Source: an uncultured Nocardiaceae bacterium (GTDB taxonomy: Bacteria > Actinomycetota > Actinomycetes > Mycobacteriales > Mycobacteriaceae). From it: a DNA stretch of 58,229 nucleotides. The stretch covers positions 1 to 58,229 of the forward strand of contig CAKZIX010000106.1 of the NCBI GenBank assembly GCA_936936565.1, written 5' to 3'. Both the position numbers and the translations under genes were made by a program. The notes under the pieces are model-generated. The model saw nothing but the letters and a program-made list of their open reading frames with translations, did no database searches and had not been told where the DNA came from. Shown here one piece after another: positions 42,154 through 50,381 of this stretch (position 1 is its first letter; each line of letters opens with the position of its first letter).

Positions 42154-43167
42154 TCACGCGGGGAACGCGACCGCCGCACCCAAGACGGTGAGCGTGACGT
42201 TGGTGCCTTTGGCCGGAGCCACCACGCTCGCCTGCCGCACGCTGATCGAGGTGTCCGAACCGAACAGGTCGATGCCCAACAGCACGTCCGAGCCGAGGAA
42301 GTCGCTCGCCACCACGACACCGGCGGCGGCCCCGTTGGATGCGGCCTGCGCGACGATCTGCTCGGGACGCAGCAGCAGCCGGGCTCGTCCGGCAAAATCG
42401 TTGTCGCGCACGGGTATCCGGCCGAGGACGCACTCCGCCACCCCGTCGCGCACGGTGCCGTCGAGCAGCACGCAGTCACCGAGGAACCCGGCCGTGAACA
42501 GGTCGGCCGGCGCGGCGTACACCTGCTCGGGCGAGCCGACCTGAGTGAAGCGGCCGGCCCGCATCACCGCGACCTGATCGGCGAACGACAGCGCCTCCTC
42601 CTGGTCGTGGGTGACGAGCACGCTGGTGACCCCCGCGGCGCGCAAGGCGGCGGCGACGGCCTTGCGGGTGGCCGCGCGCAGACCGGCATCGAGCGCGCTG
42701 AACGGCTCGTCGAGCAGCATCAACTCGGGCCGCCGCGCGAGCGCCCGGGCGAGCGCGACCCGCTGCTGCTGCCCGCCCGACAGCTCGTGCGGGCGCCGCG
42801 CGGCGTAGTCGCTCTCGAGGGCCACCATGTCGAGCAGTTCGGGTACCCGGTTGCGTTCGCCGCGCGCCAGGCCGTAGGCGATGTTCTGCCCGACGGTCAG
42901 GTGCGGGAACAGCGCGCCGTCCTGGGCGACGTAGCCGATGTTGCGCCGGTGTGGCGGGACGGCGCGCAGGTCTCGCCCGGACACGGTGACTGTGCCGTCG
43001 TCGGGTGTTTCGAAGCCGGCGATCACCCGCAGCAGGCTGGTCTTGCCACAGCCCGAGGCTCCGACGACGGCGGTGCTGCCGCCCGGTTGTACTTCGAGGT
43101 CGACGCCGTCGAGCGCCACCACCGCACCGTAGGTTTTGCGCACGCCGCGCACGGTCAGCCGGCTCAC
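42154..43167 (-). CDS. ferric iron ABC transporter ATP-binding protein (FbpC type)
   Basis: 337 residues from GTG 43167, which overlaps the permease stop in GTGA. Walker A VGASGCGKTSLLR, signature LSGGQQQRVALARAL, Walker B LMLLDEPFSALDA and the switch SVLVTHDQEEALSFA are intact, followed by a C-terminal TOBE domain (ARLLLRPEQIVAQ). It is the third gene of a binding protein-permease-ATPase operon. Its stop abuts the end of the convergent PIG-L gene. Confidence 0.92.
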   Translation of the reverse strand: MSRLTVRGVRKTYGAVVALDGVDLEVQPGGSTAVVGASGCGKTSLLRVIAGFETPDDGTVTVSGRDLRAVPPHRRNIGYVAQDGALFPHLTVGQNIAYGLARGERNRVPELLDMVALESDYAARRPHELSGGQQQRVALARALARRPELMLLDEPFSALDAGLRAATRKAVAAALRAAGVTSVLVTHDQEEALSFADQVAVMRAGRFTQVGSPEQVYAAPADLFTAGFLGDCVLLDGTVRDGVAECVLGRIPVRDNDFAGRARLLLRPEQIVAQAASNGAAAGVVVASDFLGSDVLLGIDLFGSDTSISVRQASVVAPAKGTNVTLTVLGAAVAFPA

Positions 43168-44666
43168 AGGCCCGCCACCTTCCGCGACTGCGCGAACAAC
43201 AGGTAGGTGACCGGCAGCGTCAGCCCGATCATGAGCACCGCGTACGGCGCGGCCGCGGCATAGTCGAGTTCGGCGCAATGCCCCCAGAACTGCATGGCCA
43301 GCGTGCGAGTTCCATTGGGCGACAACAACAATGTTGCGGTCAGTTCGGTGGTGACGGCAACGAACACCAAGGCCGCGCCGGCGGCGGCCGCGGGCGCGGT
43401 GAGCCGCGCCGTGACCCGGGCGAAGGTGAGCGCCGGGCGCCGCCCGAGCGACAGCGACGCCTCCTCCAACGAGACCGGCACCTGCGCCAGACCCGCCCGC
43501 ACACTGACCAGTGCGCGCGGCAGGAACATCAGCACGTAGGCGGCGACGAGCAGCAGGGCGGTCTGGTAGATCGGCTCGGCGTAGCGGATGGTGACGGTGA
43601 CCAGCGCGAGCGCGACGACGATGCCGGGCAGCGCACTGGTGACGTAGTTGGCGCCCTCCACGATGCGGGCCAACAGCCCGGTGGAGCGGACGGCGATCCA
43701 GGCGATGGGGAACGCCAGCACGGTCGCCGCGGCCGCCCCGCACGCGGCCAGCGTCAGCGTCTGGCCCAGCGCGGCCCCGAGTTCGTCGACCGGCCAGACC
43801 TCGGCGCCGCCGCGCGCAAGCCAGCGGGCCAGCGTCGCGGCGGGCACGCCGAGCGCCAGCGCGACAACGGCGAGGAAACCGGTCAGCACCGGAATCGTCC
43901 ACGCCCGCAACCGCACTCGCGGTGCGGATCCCGGCGATCCGGAGCCCACCCGGGCATAGCGCGCGCGCCCGCGCGCACCCGCCTCGGCCACCAGCAACAA
44001 CAGGCACCCGAGCACCAGCACGCCGGCGAGCATGCTGCCCGCCTGCCCGGCGAAGCTCGACTGATACTGCTCGAAGATCGCCGTGGTGAAGGTGTCGAAC
44101 CGCAGCATCGCGAACGCGCCGTATTCGGCGAGCAGATGCAGCCCGATGAGCAGTGCGCCGCCGAGCATGGCCAGCCGCAACTGTGGCAGCACCACCCGGA
44201 AGAACACCGCCCACGGACCCGACCCGAGGGCGCGCGCGGACTCTTCGAGCGCCGGGTCCAGGCGCCGGATGGTCGCTGCCGCAGGCAGATACACGAACGG
44301 GAAGTACGACAACGCGGCCACCAGCACACCGGCCCCGAGCCCGTGCAGCGAGGGCACCAGGCTCACCCAGGCGTAGCTGTTGACGAACGCCGGAATCGCC
44401 AACGGCGCCACGAAGATCGGGCCCCACCAGCGCGCGCCGGGCACGTCGGTGCGCTCCACCAACCAGGCCAGCCCCACCCCGGCGAGCACGCACACGGGCA
44501 CCGTGACAGCCACCAGTCCCGCCGTATTGGTCAGCAGCTCACCGACTTTCGGCCGGACGACGAGCTCGTAGGCGGTACCGGGCCCGGTGCGTACCAGCGC
44601 TGCGACGATGTAGCCCAGCGGGATCAACGTGGCCGCCACCGCAACCGTGGCCGTCGTGGCGACCAC
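43164..44666 (-). CDS. ferric iron ABC transporter permease (FbpB type, fused double permease)
   Basis: About 500 residues with twelve transmembrane helices and two permease domains, each with an EAA-type loop (DPALEESARALGSGPWAVFFRVVLPQL and VPVSLEEASLSLGRRPALTFARVTARL). This is the usual layout of FbpB/CysTW-like iron permeases. Start is uncertain: the GTG at 44666 lacks a good ribosome site and a CTG overlapping the end of the binding-protein gene is also possible. It follows the binding protein closely. Confidence 0.9.
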   Translation of the reverse strand: MVATTATVAVAATLIPLGYIVAALVRTGPGTAYELVVRPKVGELLTNTAGLVAVTVPVCVLAGVGLAWLVERTDVPGARWWGPIFVAPLAIPAFVNSYAWVSLVPSLHGLGAGVLVAALSYFPFVYLPAAATIRRLDPALEESARALGSGPWAVFFRVVLPQLRLAMLGGALLIGLHLLAEYGAFAMLRFDTFTTAIFEQYQSSFAGQAGSMLAGVLVLGCLLLLVAEAGARGRARYARVGSGSPGSAPRVRLRAWTIPVLTGFLAVVALALGVPAATLARWLARGGAEVWPVDELGAALGQTLTLAACGAAAATVLAFPIAWIAVRSTGLLARIVEGANYVTSALPGIVVALALVTVTIRYAEPIYQTALLLVAAYVLMFLPRALVSVRAGLAQVPVSLEEASLSLGRRPALTFARVTARLTAPAAAAGAALVFVAVTTELTATLLLSPNGTRTLAMQFWGHCAELDYAAAAPYAVLMIGLTLPVTYLLFAQSRKVAGL

Positions 44667-44689
44667 AGGCCCGGGGCGCGCGAAACGGT

Positions 44690-45697
44690 TCAGAGCAGTC
44701 CAGCCTCGGTCATGAGCTGGTTGACCTTCTTGGCATCGAGTTTCGAGGCGTCGACCGCCGGGGCGTTCAGCTCGGCCAGCGGCACCAGTTTCGGGTTCGA
44801 CGGCACCTCGCTGCCCACCGTGTACTCGAAGGCGTTGCCGTCGCGCAGCACGCCTTGGCCGCCCTTGCCGGTGACGAAGGCGAGGAACTGCTGGGCCTTG
44901 TCCTGCTTGGTGCCGGCCGCGAGCACTCCGCCGCCGGACACGCTGACGTAGGCGCCGGGATCGGAGTTGCGGAAGTAGTGCAGCTCGGTGTGGTTGGTGT
45001 TCTCGCCGGTCTTGGCGCGGTCGGAGAACCAGTAGTAGTGGTAGATGATGCCGCCGTCGATCTCGCCGGCGTTGACGCCCTTGAGCGTGGTGACGTTGTC
45101 CTTGTAGTGCTTGGCGCCGGACTTCATGGCCTGCAGCCATTCGCGGGTGGCTGCCTCGCCTTTCAGTTCCAGGTAGGCGGCGACGATGGCCTGGAAGTCC
45201 GCCTTCGGCGGCGGCGCGCCCCAGCGGCCGCGCCAGTCCGGACCGGCCAGATCGGCCATCGACTCGGGCAGCTGCGCAGGCTGCACCTTGTCTTTGTTGT
45301 ACGCGAAAACCGTTGCGCGGGCGGCGATTCCGGTCCATTTTCCGGTGGACGGGCGGTACTGGGCGGGCACCTGCGCCAGCGTGGCGGGTGCCACGTCGGC
45401 GAACAGCCCGGCGTTCTCGACGAGCACCATGGCCGGCGAGTTCTCGGTGAGGAACACATCGGCCTTGGATTTCGCGCCCTCGGCCACCAGCTGATTGCCC
45501 AGTTCGGTGTCGCCGCCTTGTCGCAGCGTCACCTTGATGCCGGTCTCCTTGGTGAATGCCTCCGCCCACTGTTTGGTGAGCGACTCGTGCTGGGCGTTGT
45601 AGACGACCAGCGCGTTGGGATCTTCGGAGTCGGAACAGGCGGACAATGCCGTGGTGGCGGCTACGACAGCGGCCAGGGCAGCAGACTTCCAGCGCAT
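44690..45697 (-). CDS. ferric iron-binding lipoprotein (FbpA type)
   Basis: 335 residues from ATG 45697, preceded by AAGGACC. The signal peptide ends with the lipobox LSAC, so it is lipid-anchored. The mature protein is a transferrin-like iron-binding protein (ALVVYNAQHESLTKQWAEAFTKETGIKV, ADVFLTENSPAMVLVENAGLF, IIYHYYWF with the tyrosine pair that binds Fe3+). It is the first gene of the operon and has an iron-box-like sequence just upstream. Confidence 0.93.
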   Translation of the reverse strand: MRWKSAALAAVVAATTALSACSDSEDPNALVVYNAQHESLTKQWAEAFTKETGIKVTLRQGGDTELGNQLVAEGAKSKADVFLTENSPAMVLVENAGLFADVAPATLAQVPAQYRPSTGKWTGIAARATVFAYNKDKVQPAQLPESMADLAGPDWRGRWGAPPPKADFQAIVAAYLELKGEAATREWLQAMKSGAKHYKDNVTTLKGVNAGEIDGGIIYHYYWFSDRAKTGENTNHTELHYFRNSDPGAYVSVSGGGVLAAGTKQDKAQQFLAFVTGKGGQGVLRDGNAFEYTVGSEVPSNPKLVPLAELNAPAVDASKLDAKKVNQLMTEAGLL

Positions 45698-45735
45698 CAA
45701 GGGTCCTTCGAGTGCGGTTCGCAGGCACGCCTGAG

Positions 45736-45754
45736 CCAGGTTTGCCTAAGCAAC
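45736..45754 (-). promoter_or_regulatory. IdeR/DtxR-like iron box before the Fbp operon
   Basis: On the minus strand the 19-mer GTTGCTTAGGCAAACCTGG matches 13 of 19 positions of the IdeR/DtxR consensus, including the TTAGGC and AACCT blocks. It lies about 38 bases before the binding-protein ATG, where an iron-dependent repressor would act. Confidence 0.55.
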
Positions 45755-45755
45755 C

Positions 45756-47159
45756 TTACAACCCGGACAGGTCCCGTCGGACGACATGATTGCGGTCGGC
45801 GAACGTGCCGTAGGAATATTCCGGAAAGAAGCCCAGATACTCCCCGCGGGTGCGATAGCTCCAGGCCCGCGAGGCCTCGCTGCGCGTCTTGTAGAAGTTC
45901 ACCATGTACCCGCCCTCGTACAGGCGCAGCACGCTGTAGCCGCCCGGATACTCCTTCACCGCGCCGACCTCCAGGAATTCCACGGCCAGGCCCGGGTGGT
46001 CGGGGCCCGTGCGCCGATTACGGTGTGTGTGACCGGCGTGGTGCAGGAACACCCCGGGCGCCCGGGCGTACAACGCCTGCAGTTCGTGCGCATGCTCGTG
46101 GCGCAGGACGAACGCGGGGCCGGCGAGATTGGTCGTGGCCGCCTCCACCGTCGCGGGGTGGTGGCCGAACACCACCGTCGGGCGATCGGGATCGGCCCGC
46201 AGCTCGTCGCGGATCTGGGCCATCTGTTCCGGCTCGATCGCCCCGCCGGCCGCGTCGAGCTCGGTGGTGTCGATCCCGAGGATGCGCAGCTGCCCCACGC
46301 GCGTGCTGCGCAACTGCTGGCGTGGCACGAATTGCTCTCCCCAGCAATCGAAATGCCCCGACGGCAGCGGCGCGCAGGTGGCGTATTCGGCGCCCCGGTG
46401 CGGGCGGTCGTGGTTGCCGCGGCAGGCCAGATACCGCCCACGCCAGGCGTCGAGACGGGCCCGCACGTCGCGGCTGTCACGCGGGGACGCCTCGGCCGTC
46501 AGGTCTCCGGCGAGCAGCAACTCGCCGATCCCCCGGCGGTCCAGATCGTCGAGCACCGCGTCCAGCATCACCTGCGGATACGGCGGCGCGCCCGGATCCT
46601 GGCGAAATCCGGGTGGGACCTGCCCGACGATCAGCCCGCTGACTTCCTCGCCGTAGTGCACGTCGTTGGCCAGCGCGAGCGTGCCGACCAGCTTGCCCGG
46701 CGGCGGCGTCAGCGTGGTGAACGTCCCGGTGGCCTCCGGCGTCCCAGGGCGGGCGGTGGCGACGCTGTTCACCGAGGGTGCGACACCGTCGGAGTACGCC
46801 TCGAAGCGGTAGGTGCGGCCCGGTTCCAGACCGTGCACTTCGGCGTAGTGAAACGGGGTGCGCGTGTCGTCGTGCAGCACGACCCGCGGCGGCGCCGACG
46901 AATCCGCAGGCCCGATGCGCAATTCGGTGTCCGCGGGCAGCGGCAGCGGGCGTCCGGCGGCGTCGAGCCGATCCGGCGACGTCGTGGTCCAGGTGACGAT
47001 CGCCGCGGTGTCGGTGACCGTCACGACCTCGAGGTCGCGGGCGGCGAGCACGCCCGCGGCCCGCGCGCGGCCGACGTGCATCGCGCCCATCATGGGCAGC
47101 AGTGCGACGGCGCCGGCCAGTTGGATCAGGCGCCGCCGGTTGGGCCGGCAGCAGTCCAT
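45756..47159 (-). CDS. Tat-exported calcineurin-like metallophosphoesterase
   Basis: 467 residues. The N-terminus NRRRLIQLAGAVALLPMMGAM is a twin-arginine-like signal peptide. An N-terminal fibronectin-type domain follows (VVTVTDTAAIVTWTTTSPDRL, GLEPGRTYRFEAYSDG). The catalytic domain has all metal ligands: ALANDVHYG, LLLAGDLTAE, RGNHDRPHRG, VFGHHPAT and HHAGHTHRN. It is probably an extracytoplasmic purple-acid-phosphatase-like enzyme. It lies just upstream of the Fbp operon on the same strand. Confidence 0.88.
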   Translation of the reverse strand: MDCCRPNRRRLIQLAGAVALLPMMGAMHVGRARAAGVLAARDLEVVTVTDTAAIVTWTTTSPDRLDAAGRPLPLPADTELRIGPADSSAPPRVVLHDDTRTPFHYAEVHGLEPGRTYRFEAYSDGVAPSVNSVATARPGTPEATGTFTTLTPPPGKLVGTLALANDVHYGEEVSGLIVGQVPPGFRQDPGAPPYPQVMLDAVLDDLDRRGIGELLLAGDLTAEASPRDSRDVRARLDAWRGRYLACRGNHDRPHRGAEYATCAPLPSGHFDCWGEQFVPRQQLRSTRVGQLRILGIDTTELDAAGGAIEPEQMAQIRDELRADPDRPTVVFGHHPATVEAATTNLAGPAFVLRHEHAHELQALYARAPGVFLHHAGHTHRNRRTGPDHPGLAVEFLEVGAVKEYPGGYSVLRLYEGGYMVNFYKTRSEASRAWSYRTRGEYLGFFPEYSYGTFADRNHVVRRDLSGL

Positions 47160-47187
47160 GACCCGAGTGTGCCGGGACCCGTCGCGG

Positions 47188-47994
47188 TCAGTTCAGCTGG
47201 AAGCCGAGATTTGCCAATGCTTCACGAAGCCGATGCCTGCCGTTGAGGCTCTGGGCGGACGCCAGTCGCTGCAACACCCGAGCGGTCCAGGAATGCGCGA
47301 GCTTCTCCTCGGCGTAGAACGCGGCGATGCGGGTCTCGTAGACACCGATCGGGCCGCGCTGCGAGGCCAGGTCGTAGGTTTCGTGGTGCAGCACCGCCGG
47401 CTGCGGCAGCCGCGGCTTGATCCGGGTGCGCTCCTGCGGATCCGGATACCCGACGACCAGGCCGAATACCGCGACCACGTGCGGCGGCAGGCCCAGTTCC
47501 GCGGCCACCAGCTCCGGCTGGTTGCGCAGCGCCCCGATGTACACCGTGCCCAACCCGAGCGACTCCGCGGCCACCACCGCGTTCTGCGCCGCCAGCGCCG
47601 CGTCGATGAACCCGACGTAGCTGGTCTCGAGATAGTCGGCACCCTCCAGCGGCACGCCGTGATCGTCGGCCAGCTGGCGCAGCCGCGCGAAATCAGCGGT
47701 GAAGACCAGCAGCAACGGCGCCTGCACGATGTGCTCCTGCCCGCCGGCGAGTTCGGCCAGCCGGGCGCGGCGCTGCGGGTCGCGCACCGCGATCACGCTC
47801 CAGGTCTGCAGGTTGGACGACGTCGCAGCCGACTGGGCCGCCGACACCAGCACCCGCAACACCGAATCCGCCACCGGATCGGGCAGGTAGCGGCGCACCG
47901 AACGGTGTGCGTGCAGCACCTCGAGCACGTCGTTCCAGTGTTCGGGCCCGCCGGCGTCGGGATCGCGGTAGCGCTGCAGCAGGGCTTCACTCAT
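47188..47994 (-). CDS. nitroreductase-family FMN oxidoreductase
   Basis: 268 residues from ATG 47994. The FMN-binding motif HRSVRRYLPDPV, AATSSNLQTWSVIAVRDPQRR, GFIDAALAAQNAVVAAESLGLGTVYIGALR and VFGLVVGYPDP are typical of NADPH-dependent nitroreductases of the NfsA/FRP type. Substrate unknown. It lies about 28 bases upstream of the metallophosphoesterase on the same strand. Confidence 0.9.
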   Translation of the reverse strand: MSEALLQRYRDPDAGGPEHWNDVLEVLHAHRSVRRYLPDPVADSVLRVLVSAAQSAATSSNLQTWSVIAVRDPQRRARLAELAGGQEHIVQAPLLLVFTADFARLRQLADDHGVPLEGADYLETSYVGFIDAALAAQNAVVAAESLGLGTVYIGALRNQPELVAAELGLPPHVVAVFGLVVGYPDPQERTRIKPRLPQPAVLHHETYDLASQRGPIGVYETRIAAFYAEEKLAHSWTARVLQRLASAQSLNGRHRLREALANLGFQLN

Positions 47995-48106
47995 GCCCGC
48001 GATCCTGCCCGGTGGCGCCGCCGCGGTCGCCGGTTGCGCTCGGCGTGATTCGTGTTCAGCGCACGCGGCGCGGGTACGCCTTCTGCAGAGACAAAGGAGG
48101 AATGCC

Positions 48107-48460
48107 ATGGATATGTGGCTCGTCTGGACGATCGTGGGCGTTGTGGCCGCCGTCGTCGTATTGGCGCTGGTGTTCGCGTTGTTGCGGCGCGGTGGTGCCA
48201 CCCGCCGGCGCAACAAGGCCGAGCGCCTCCGGACCGAGGCCGCCAATCGGCAGGCCGCGCTCGAGCAGGAGCAATCGGTGGCCGGGGCCCAGCACCAGGA
48301 GGCCGCGCGGATGCGCGAACAGGCCGATTCGATTGCGGTACAAGCAGATCAGCTGCAGCGGCAGTCGCAGGAGCACGCGCACAGCGTGGCGCGCGAGCGG
48401 CAGCAGATCGACAAGCAGCTGCGCAAGGCCGACAAGCTCGACCCGGGAATGCGCCGCTGA
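48107..48460 (+). CDS. membrane-anchored coiled-coil protein
   Basis: 117 residues from ATG 48107, with AAAGGAGG upstream. One N-terminal transmembrane helix (WLVWTIVGVVAAVVVLALVFALL) and a basic RRGGATRRRNKAERLR stretch lead into a charged coiled coil rich in Glu, Gln, Ala and Arg (EQEQSVAGAQHQEAARMREQADSI-like pattern). I do not recognise a family. It is divergent from the nitroreductase gene. Confidence 0.7.
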   Translation: MDMWLVWTIVGVVAAVVVLALVFALLRRGGATRRRNKAERLRTEAANRQAALEQEQSVAGAQHQEAARMREQADSIAVQADQLQRQSQEHAHSVARERQQIDKQLRKADKLDPGMRR

Positions 48461-48469
48461 GAGTCCGCC

Positions 48470-48493
48470 CTGGGCAGCGACGCTGCTGCCCAG
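48470..48493. terminator. bidirectional hairpin terminator
   Basis: CTGGGCAGC and its complement GCTGCCCAG flank a six-base loop in the 47-base gap between two convergent genes. No strong T tract is present on either side. Confidence 0.6.
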
Positions 48494-48507
48494 AGCGGGG
48501 TCTGTGA

Positions 48508-49923
48508 TCAGCTACGCGGCTTGTTCTTCCACGGTCCCGTGATGGCGTACATCACGCCTGGGGACTGCTGGTTGGCGAACATGATCTGCTTGTTGTGCGA
48601 GAAGCACGGGCCGGTGAACTCGTCGTCGTCGACCTCGTTGCGGGCGATCGGGTACGTCTCGCCGTCCTCGGTGACACCGATGATGTGGTTCTTGCCTTCG
48701 CCGTCCTCGGCGAGGATCAGGCCACCCCACGGCGACACCGCGATGTTGTCCGGGCCGTCGCCGGGCTTGTTCACGTCGGCGCTGCGGCCGAAGCGCACCT
48801 TCAGCGTCATCGTCTCGCGCTTCGGGTCGAAGAACCACACCTGGCCGTCGTGCTCGGCGACCGAGCCGTCGGAGGTGCGCGCGAAGCTGGTGACGACGTA
48901 CGCGCCGCCGTCGCCCCACCAGGCGCCTTCCCACTTGCGGCCCCGGGTGACTTCGCCGTCCTTGAACTGCGAGCGGATCGGCGTGGTCTTGGCGAACCGG
49001 TCCGGCACCGCCACCCAGTCGGTCTTGTAGGTGGTACCGACGCTCGTGGCGGCCGCCACGTCGGCGATGATCTTGCCCGAGTTGTCCTTGGCGACCAGCG
49101 CATAGAGCACGCCGGCGTCGTCGGCCAAGGCGCGGTAGGCGCCCTTGCCGCCCTTGAAGCCGGCCGGCGGGGCCCACTTGTACATCAGGCCATTCGGCTT
49201 GCTCGCGTCTTCGGTGAGGTACACGGCGTCGGTATGCGGGTCGACGGCGCATGCCTCGTGGGCGTAGCGGCCGAAGGCCTTGATCGGCTTCGGGTTCTGG
49301 TTGGCGTTGCGGTCGAACGGGTCGACCTCGAACACCCAGCCGTGGTCCTTCTCGAAGCCCTTGGCGGCGTCGGCCTTCTGCTCGGTTTCCTCGCAGGTCA
49401 GCCAGGTGTCCCACGGCGTGATGCCGCCGGCGCAGTTGGTCATGGTGCCGGCGACGCCCACGAACTCCTTGACGCGCTTGCCGTTGTCGTCGACCTCGAC
49501 AACGGTGCAGCCCCCGGCTGCACCCTTGTCGTAGACCAGGCCGTCGAGGTGCGGCACGGGCAGCTTCTCGCTGGCGAACTGCGAGCCGATCTCGTGGTTG
49601 AGCACCAGCGCGGTGCCGCCGATCGCGGCTCCCGAGCCGGTCGAGGGCCGGCCGGCAATCTTGAACGCGCCGGTGCCGTCGAACTTGCTGGGCGTGACCT
49701 GACCGGATTCCAGCGTGGTCTTACCCGCTTCGGCGACGATCTGGTAGGTGAAGCCCTTCGGCAGCGCGAGGCGGCCGGCGGGGTCGGCGACGAGCGGGCC
49801 GTAGCCGGGGGTTCCGGGAGGGGCACCGAGGGCGTTCGGCGCGCTGAAGAACGCTTCCGCGCTACCGATGACGGCGACACCGATTCCGGCCGAGGTGAGG
49901 AACTGCCTGCGAGACAGCGACAT
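48508..49923 (-). CDS. PhoX/DUF839-family Tat-exported protein (possible alkaline phosphatase)
   Basis: 471 residues. The signal peptide MSLSRRQFLTSAGIGVAVIG has the twin-arginine motif SRRQF. The mature protein is a beta-propeller-like PhoX family member: ALVLNHEIGSQFA, NCAGGITPWDTWLTCEETEQ, HEACAVDPHTDAVYLTEDAS, GDGPDNIAVSPWGGLILAEDGEG. PhoX enzymes are calcium/iron-dependent phosphatases; many actinobacterial relatives are uncharacterised. A terminator separates it from the convergent coiled-coil gene. Confidence 0.85.
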   Translation of the reverse strand: MSLSRRQFLTSAGIGVAVIGSAEAFFSAPNALGAPPGTPGYGPLVADPAGRLALPKGFTYQIVAEAGKTTLESGQVTPSKFDGTGAFKIAGRPSTGSGAAIGGTALVLNHEIGSQFASEKLPVPHLDGLVYDKGAAGGCTVVEVDDNGKRVKEFVGVAGTMTNCAGGITPWDTWLTCEETEQKADAAKGFEKDHGWVFEVDPFDRNANQNPKPIKAFGRYAHEACAVDPHTDAVYLTEDASKPNGLMYKWAPPAGFKGGKGAYRALADDAGVLYALVAKDNSGKIIADVAAATSVGTTYKTDWVAVPDRFAKTTPIRSQFKDGEVTRGRKWEGAWWGDGGAYVVTSFARTSDGSVAEHDGQVWFFDPKRETMTLKVRFGRSADVNKPGDGPDNIAVSPWGGLILAEDGEGKNHIIGVTEDGETYPIARNEVDDDEFTGPCFSHNKQIMFANQQSPGVMYAITGPWKNKPRS

Positions 49924-50076
49924 AGGAAGATACTCCGAACGTAGATCTTTTCCTGAGGGCAGATCACCCTGCGATTCCGAGCCGACCGGTCCGTGAACTC
50001 GACACGACGCCGCGGCAACGACGTGGTGGCGGATCGGAAGCGGCCCGCTGCGCCCGTCGGCGTGCGATAGTTGCGT

Positions 50077-50310
50077 ATGGCACGCGAGAAGTACCCGGCC
50101 AAAACCCCGATCATCGGAATGTTCCTGGTGTTCGCGGCAATGGCAATCGTCGCGGTAACCGCCTATCAACGCGCCGGCTGGCTGTCGATCATCGGCTACG
50201 CGATTGCCGCATTCGTCGCAATTTTCGGGTTCTGGTTCACCTTCCGTGACCTGCCCGATGCCGGACCGCCGGGCCGGGCCCACAATCAGCCGCCGCGCCG
50301 CACGGATTGA
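50077..50310 (+). CDS. small two-helix membrane protein
   Basis: 77 residues from ATG 50077. Two hydrophobic helices (IIGMFLVFAAMAIVAVTAY and WLSIIGYAIAAFVAIFGFWFTF) and a Pro/Arg-rich tail. No family is recognised. It lies between the phoX-like gene (divergent) and the asparagine permease, 71 bases upstream of the latter. Confidence 0.65.
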   Translation: MAREKYPAKTPIIGMFLVFAAMAIVAVTAYQRAGWLSIIGYAIAAFVAIFGFWFTFRDLPDAGPPGRAHNQPPRRTD

Positions 50311-50381
50311 CCCGTTCCGGCAATTTCCGCAGCTACCGTCGTCATCTGGTGTGACCGTCGACGCGAGGGGATACCGTTGCC

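Noticed and set aside
41372..42544. Continuation of the PIG-L first frame to 42544
   Set aside because: After about 41690 the residues are unlike any protein; the conserved sequence continues in the neighbouring frame.
43164..45728. An 854-codon frame apparently joining the Fbp permease to upstream sequence
   Set aside because: The upstream part is out of frame with the clear binding-protein gene that occupies the same DNA. It is a GC shadow.
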